Below the pieces are notes generated by a model that worked only from the letters and a program-made list of their open reading frames with translations, was not told where the DNA came from and did no database searches. Shown here piece by piece: positions 38,072 through 41,805 of a stretch of 41,805 nucleotides of DNA. The first letter of the stretch is position 1, and each line of letters opens with the position of its first letter. This DNA comes from Clostridia bacterium (lineage in GTDB: Bacteria > Bacillota > Clostridia > Oscillospirales > Acutalibacteraceae): the NCBI GenBank assembly GCA_017454485.1, contig JAFTCX010000049.1, positions 1 through 41,805 of the forward strand, in the 5' to 3' direction. The translations under genes and the position numbers were made by a program.

Positions 38072-39934
38072 TTAATCCAGCTCTTCTTCGTCAAAGCTTT
38101 TCTCTGTGCTCAGATCGGGGAAGCTGTTGTCCTCCTCCGATTCGTGACGTTCGTCCTTGCGCTTCTTGTTCCACACATATCCGGCCAAACCGCCGAGGGC
38201 GATGATGCCGGTGGGTGCGGCGGCAATTTCGGGGTTCTCCTTGATCGCCTCCCAGGCGCGGGTGCCGAGTGAAGCGTCGTTGCTGACCGGCTTGTCCAGT
38301 ACAAGTTCATTGTCGGACGGTGTTGTGATCTCGTCCACAGCGTAGGTTTCGCCGATGAACTGGTTGAAATAGCTCGCGTCGTCGCTGACTTCCGCCTGTG
38401 TGTCAAAGAGGGCGGACGGATCTTCGATCGGCTCAAGGACGATGCTGTTGTCCAAGCTGTCAATGGCGCTCAAATCAAAGATCGCATTGTCTCCCTGCGC
38501 TTCCACGGCGCTGATCACATGGTTCACCATATCCTGCGCCGCCTGTGCTTCTTTGGAGGCGTTGGAGTTCACAAGGGTCTGCATCTGATCCAGCAGATTG
38601 CTGCCGTTTTCGGTCGTTTGCGCCGCCGCGGCGCCGGTTTTGTAGACGTTAAACGTGTAGGTCACTGTGTCGGTGTTGGCAAAGGAACCGTCGTTGTATG
38701 TCACAGTCAGATCGATCTGTTCGGGTGCGTTGGTGCCGTTCAGTGCGGCGGCCGCCGTTGCGTTGGAGCGCATCTCTGTGCCGTTCAGCGTGACCAGCAC
38801 GTTTGCGTTGCTGCCGCCGAGCTGATCCGCAAGGGAAATCGGCGTGAACCAAACCTTTTTGCTGTCGGCGGCGACAAAGAGATCGTAGTTGAAGATGTCG
38901 CTGAAGAATTCTTCGTCCAGATCAAAGCAGCCGGCAAGGCAGGCCATATCAAACAATTCCTCGGTCGAGACGGAATCGCTGTAAGGCACGTCCTTTTCGT
39001 CGAGCATCGTTTTCAAAATGAGCGTCTGCACGGCGTTTTCTTTACCGCTCTTGTCAGCGTCGGAAAGACGCACGGGATTGATCGTCACATCGTATGCCGT
39101 GTTGAGGATCGAAGCATAATACGCGTAGTCCACATATTCCTTCTGCGCGCCGTTCGTTTCTTCATAGGGCGTCAGCGGAACCTTGTAGCTTTGCGCGGCG
39201 GCGGTGAGCACCTTGGACCAGTGGAATATCTCGGCGTTGCTCGGGTTTTCGCTCAACGGCAGCTCCGGGAATTCCTGCACATGGGTCTTGACCGCCTGCA
39301 CGGCGAAACCGTTGATGGTTGTGACGCCGGAGGGCAGGAACACCCCTGTCAGTTCAGAGAGGATGATAATCTGAGCGGCTTCCAGCGTGATGCCCTTGGG
39401 CAGTGTAACTTCCTTTCCATACAGCGTGTAAACGGCGTTGTATCGCAGTGCGGCATAAACCACAGCGACAGCCGGTGTATCCTGCGGCGTCAGCTCCTGC
39501 GGAAGAACAATGCCATACGCTTCCAGATATTCGGTCATGGTCGGCAGATCGTCGGTCATGCCCATTGCGGTTGCGGTATAATAGAAGAGGGTCAGAACTT
39601 CGTCATAGGCCTGTCCGACATTTTCTTCGTTCAAATCGTTCAGTTTTGTATATCGGTCCACTTCGGTGAGGAACTGATCGTATGTTTGGCTGTACGGATA
39701 CTCCGCACGCGGCACGATCTTCGCCGTTGTGAAAGAATTTGCGTTATCGCGAATAATCAAGGTGTCCAGCCACGCCATTGTCGGCTGTGACGAGGCAAAA
39801 CGCGGGTGACCGGCAACCACTTCCGGCTTCCCGTTCTGCAAAGTCACGCCCGCAAACGCGAGCATCGGGGAAATCGCCAGACAGAGGATCAACAGCGCCG
39901 TCACGCCGGCCGCAAAAGGCTTTATCAATCTCAA
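38072..39934 (-). CDS. Large unknown exported protein with C-terminal membrane anchor
   Basis: A 620-residue protein of unknown function. N-terminal signal peptide (about 1-27, ending AFA-G). The helical body (about 60-350) is rich in Tyr, Thr and acidic residues. A beta-rich module spans about 370-445 (VLVTLNGTEMRSN to TYTFNVYK) and recalls cadherin-like beta-sandwich domains. An acidic Asn/Asp/Glu-rich spacer, one membrane segment (about 575-592) and an acidic cytosolic tail follow. The start is uncertain: the GTG at 39943 overlaps its AAAGGAG site, so the TTG at 39934 (10-nt spacing) is preferred. It has its own promoter and terminator. It may be a cell-surface sensor or adhesin; the sequence does not decide. 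Confidence 0.65.
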   Translation of the reverse strand: MRLIKPFAAGVTALLILCLAISPMLAFAGVTLQNGKPEVVAGHPRFASSQPTMAWLDTLIIRDNANSFTTAKIVPRAEYPYSQTYDQFLTEVDRYTKLNDLNEENVGQAYDEVLTLFYYTATAMGMTDDLPTMTEYLEAYGIVLPQELTPQDTPAVAVVYAALRYNAVYTLYGKEVTLPKGITLEAAQIIILSELTGVFLPSGVTTINGFAVQAVKTHVQEFPELPLSENPSNAEIFHWSKVLTAAAQSYKVPLTPYEETNGAQKEYVDYAYYASILNTAYDVTINPVRLSDADKSGKENAVQTLILKTMLDEKDVPYSDSVSTEELFDMACLAGCFDLDEEFFSDIFNYDLFVAADSKKVWFTPISLADQLGGSNANVLVTLNGTEMRSNATAAAALNGTNAPEQIDLTVTYNDGSFANTDTVTYTFNVYKTGAAAAQTTENGSNLLDQMQTLVNSNASKEAQAAQDMVNHVISAVEAQGDNAIFDLSAIDSLDNSIVLEPIEDPSALFDTQAEVSDDASYFNQFIGETYAVDEITTPSDNELVLDKPVSNDASLGTRAWEAIKENPEIAAAPTGIIALGGLAGYVWNKKRKDERHESEEDNSFPDLSTEKSFDEEELD

Positions 39935-40038
39935 CGGATACACACTCCTTTGTTCGTTACACGTTCCATTTCAAAAAGGCATTCGTCCGTTTTTTCAAAA
40001 AATCAGACGACACTCCGAGATATCTTTATACACGCTAT

Positions 40039-40067
40039 ATCATACAACGAAATCAAAATAAAGTCAA
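40039..40067 (-). promoter_or_regulatory. Promoter of the 620-residue surface-protein gene
   Basis: On minus: TTGACT (40062-40067), 17-nt spacer, TATGAT (40039-40044). The -35 box overlaps the stop codon of the YolD-like gene. Confidence 0.75.
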
Positions 40068-40315
40068 CAACTATTCCCGGAATTTTTCAGATTATTTATA
40101 AAAAGTTTTTTCCTGTTAAGGTTTGTATATCCAAGTGAATCGGCGGGTGCTTCACCGTCTTCCGGCCAAAAAGCGCCGTCCTGTGCGTCGAATTTTGCCT
40201 GCTTGCGCTCCTCCTCGTGCTGCAGCGCCTGTTCCTGTTCTTTCAGCAGACGTTCAAACCCCGACAACGCGGCGAACGCCAAAAACTGTTTTGCTCTGTC
40301 TGTGTCGTTATTCAC
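40064..40315 (-). CDS. YolD-like protein coupled to the Y-family polymerase
   Basis: An 83-residue protein. The N-terminal phrase DRAKQFLAFAALSGFERLL resembles the DRAAQF-PFAALTGY motif of Clostridia YolD-like proteins, which sit beside UvrX-type polymerases. A charged coiled coil follows (about 25-45). The GTG start at 40315 overlaps the polymerase stop by 8 nt, with GGAGG 8 nt upstream inside the polymerase gene: clear translational coupling. YolD proteins are thought to adjust the polymerase. The C-terminal 25 or so residues are encoded by a half copy of the dispersed palindrome (40131-40149) and following AT-rich DNA, so the natural C-terminus may be lost. Confidence 0.7.
   Translation of the reverse strand: MNNDTDRAKQFLAFAALSGFERLLKEQEQALQHEEERKQAKFDAQDGAFWPEDGEAPADSLGYTNLNRKKLFINNLKNSGNSC
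40131..40149. repeat. Half-site of the dispersed palindrome inside a coding region
   Basis: On minus, CACCCGCCGATTCACTTGG matches the end sequence TACCCGCTGATTCACTCGG of the 33643 element with four differences. On minus, ACAAACCT follows 6 nt later (40118-40125), close to the ACAACCT loop motif. It lies in the last quarter of the YolD-like gene. Confidence 0.5.
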
Positions 40316-41567
40316 CGTTATGACCTCCAATCAACGTGTTGCGTATGCGCGCCGTTCCTGCCGACGTGTAGCTTACGCCGCGCAGCAGCGCGTTTTTGCC
40401 GTATTTGTTTTTGATAAAAATGCGTGCCTGCTGCAGCCGCGCTTCCTTTTGCTGAGCGGCAAGATCATCAAACAGGGAAAACGTGGCCGTCGCCTTCGGC
40501 TGCAGACTTTCAAACGCGATAGCGAGCCGCCGGATGGGCTTTTCCGGCAGCGTTGTGTGCGCATAAACGGATTCAAACGTCGCCATGATCTTGCGGTAGG
40601 AATCCGTGGGCACCTCCAGCTTGCGGCTGCCCCCGCTCGACGGGATCACATCGCCCGAATAGCTGACCGACAGCGACAGCGCACCTGTGACCATTCCCGC
40701 CTCCACCAGCCGCAGCGTCATCGCGTCTACCATTTCGCGCAGCACGATTGCCGCTTCCGCCGCCGCGTAATCCCGAAACAGAATCTGACTGTTGGAAAAC
40801 GAAAGGTTCTTCGCCTGATAATTCTGAATGTCTGCAATCGTGCAGGATTCGCGTCCGTTGGCGTGGTCGATCAAAAACCGGGCGTTCACGCCGAATTCCC
40901 GAAACAGCGTGTCCTCCGGCAGCATGGCGACGCCGTGCAGATCGTATACGCCGAATTTTTCCAACCGCCGCGCCGTGCCGCGCCCGATGTTCCAAATATC
41001 CGTGATCGGCCGGTGGTGCCACAGCGTCTGCCGGAACGTCTCCTCATCCAGCACGCCGATGTGGTCCTGCGTGTGCTTGGCGGTGATGTCCAGCGCAACC
41101 TTGGCCAGAAACAGGTTCGTTCCGATGCCCGCCGTGGCACAGATGCCCGTGGCGTCGAACACAGCCTGCATGAGCTGCTTTGCAAATGCGACCGGCGCGG
41201 TATGGTACAGCTTCAGATATGCCGTGGCGTTGATAAAGCATTCGTCGATGGAATAGACATAGATGTCCTGCGGGCTGACATAGCGCAGATACAGCGCATA
41301 GATGTCCGCCGCCGTCTGCATATACAGGCGCATCCGCGGCTTTGCCGTGATATAATCCACATTGGACGGAATTTCGAACAGCCGGCAGCGGTTGCGCACG
41401 CCGAGCGTTTTCATCGCCGGACTGATGGCAAGGCAGATGGCGCCTTTGCCGCGCGACGGATCCGCCACAGCAAGGTTCGCCTGAAACGGATCGAGTCCCC
41501 TGCTGACACATTCCACCGACGCGTAAAAGCTTTTCAGATCGATGCACAGATAGATCGGTGTTTCCAT
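40308..41567 (-). CDS. Y-family DNA polymerase (UvrX/DinB-like)
   Basis: A 419-residue translesion polymerase. The catalytic motifs are CIDLKSFYASVE (Asp9/10 region) and YSIDECF (Asp108, Glu109). The helix-hairpin-helix phrase IWNIGRGTARRLEKFG and a little-finger domain follow. UvrX-type proteins in Bacillota lack the strict DinB steric-gate context and pair with YolD, as here. It copies past damaged bases during the SOS response. The ATG at 41567 follows GAGG; the longer frame runs into the promoter. Two LexA-like boxes overlap the promoter. Confidence 0.92.
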   Translation of the reverse strand: METPIYLCIDLKSFYASVECVSRGLDPFQANLAVADPSRGKGAICLAISPAMKTLGVRNRCRLFEIPSNVDYITAKPRMRLYMQTAADIYALYLRYVSPQDIYVYSIDECFINATAYLKLYHTAPVAFAKQLMQAVFDATGICATAGIGTNLFLAKVALDITAKHTQDHIGVLDEETFRQTLWHHRPITDIWNIGRGTARRLEKFGVYDLHGVAMLPEDTLFREFGVNARFLIDHANGRESCTIADIQNYQAKNLSFSNSQILFRDYAAAEAAIVLREMVDAMTLRLVEAGMVTGALSLSVSYSGDVIPSSGGSRKLEVPTDSYRKIMATFESVYAHTTLPEKPIRRLAIAFESLQPKATATFSLFDDLAAQQKEARLQQARIFIKNKYGKNALLRGVSYTSAGTARIRNTLIGGHNGE

Positions 41568-41583
41568 AAAATGACCTCTTTTA

Positions 41584-41636
41584 GAACATTTGTTTTCTTC
41601 ATAAAAAAGAATAGCACATTTGTTCTTCTTTGTCAA
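41584..41636 (-). promoter_or_regulatory. SOS promoter with two LexA-like boxes
   Basis: On minus: TTGACA (41631-41636), 17-nt spacer, TATTCT (41608-41613). One box, GCACATTTGTTC (41614-41625 on plus), fills the spacer. The other, GAACATTTGTTT (41584-41595), lies downstream of the expected start site. Each differs by one base from the palindrome GAACATTTGTTC, which fits the Gram-positive LexA form GAAC-N4-GTTC. Confidence 0.72.
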
Positions 41637-41682
41637 GAGGAATTTTCAGGCAGTTTGTTGTGCAAGGTGCGCTCGGCGGAAT

Positions 41683-41705
41683 AAAAAAAACGCGCAGCGT
41701 GCGCG
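41683..41705 (-). terminator. Terminator of a gene beyond the right edge
   Basis: On minus, a 6-bp GC stem CGCGCA/TGCGCG (41700-41705 with 41691-41696) followed by T8. It would stop transcription entering from the right before the polymerase promoter. Confidence 0.75.
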
Positions 41706-41733
41706 GCTTTTCGAAAAAAAGTTTGGCAAAAAA

Positions 41734-41805
41734 CAGACCGCTCACCTGCGCATTTGCGAGCAAATGCGCAGGTGGTCTGCGCCGCGCAGCAACGCTGCGC
41801 GGCGC
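41734..41805. repeat. GC-rich hairpin pair at the right edge
   Basis: Hairpin one (41734-41779) has a 14-bp perfect inner stem (41744-41757 with 41760-41773) and a 6-bp outer stem separated by a 4-nt bulge. Hairpin two is 12 bp perfect (41779-41790 with 41794-41805) and ends on the last base of the window. The style equals the hairpin clusters at 54-278 and 37885-37999; a third junction element may continue outside. 41637-41805 holds no gene. Confidence 0.75.

Noticed and set aside
38519-39790. 423-codon frame on plus antisense to the 620-residue surface protein
   Set aside because: No start signal. The minus frame has a signal peptide, membrane anchor, promoter and terminator.

Overview
The window looks like a chromosomal segment of a moderately GC-rich low-GC-phylum (Bacillota) anaerobe, most likely a gut Clostridia of the Oscillospirales type. 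This is an inference from three things: a Clostridia-style dcw cluster with a meso-DAP type MurE, many sigma-A promoters (TTGACA-17-TATAAT) with strong GGAGG ribosome binding sites, and several secreted proteins of families common in gut Clostridia (BspA-type LRR, Cthe_2159-type, Big_2 domains). No phage, CRISPR or complete insertion sequence is visible.

Layout. 1-396 is non-coding and packed with hairpins. 397-5184 (minus) holds a HAD-IB phosphatase, tRNA-Gln(CUG), a glycerophosphodiester phosphodiesterase, a cell-surface protein with a sortase-like tail, a membrane-anchored protein with a conserved domain of unknown function (here called the WKGQYG domain, resembling DUF4474), and tcdA. 5380-8665 (plus) holds a Cthe_2159-like carbohydrate-binding protein behind a PhoP-like 11-bp repeat array, then a ccdA-tlpA thiol-redox pair. 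A BspA-like LRR protein on minus has lost its stop codon. 9979-11200 is a split ThrE-type exporter. 11271-24832 (minus) is the division and wall cluster mraZ-rsmH-ftsL-ftsI-murE-mraY-ftsW-murG-murA-ftsQ-ftsZ, with murF, murD, murB, murC and ftsA missing. 25039-28444 (minus) is a GH3 glycosidase, an EEP-family hydrolase and a 37-residue membrane peptide, with a divergent AraC regulator. 29463-37789 (plus) holds pfkA, radC, a second WKGQYG protein joined to trxB, pnuC, a lipase-like hydrolase, a small membrane protein and the third WKGQYG protein. 38072-41567 (minus) holds a large unknown surface protein and a LexA-boxed Y-family polymerase with a translationally coupled YolD-like gene.

The most unusual content is non-coding. 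Two intergenic elements (95-222 and 37885-37999) fold into almost perfect four-way junctions with unrelated stem sequences. In both, one arm ends in a 32-37 nt loop carrying ACAACCT (or its complement). A third element, a 162-bp imperfect palindrome at 33643-33804, carries the same ACAACCT in its apical loop. All three lie beside copies of a dispersed palindrome with the core CTGATTCAC-N-GTGAATCAG (1-36, 303-340, 343-386, 33643, 37810-37850, half-site at 40131). Together these suggest one family of structured, probably mobile or mobilised elements.
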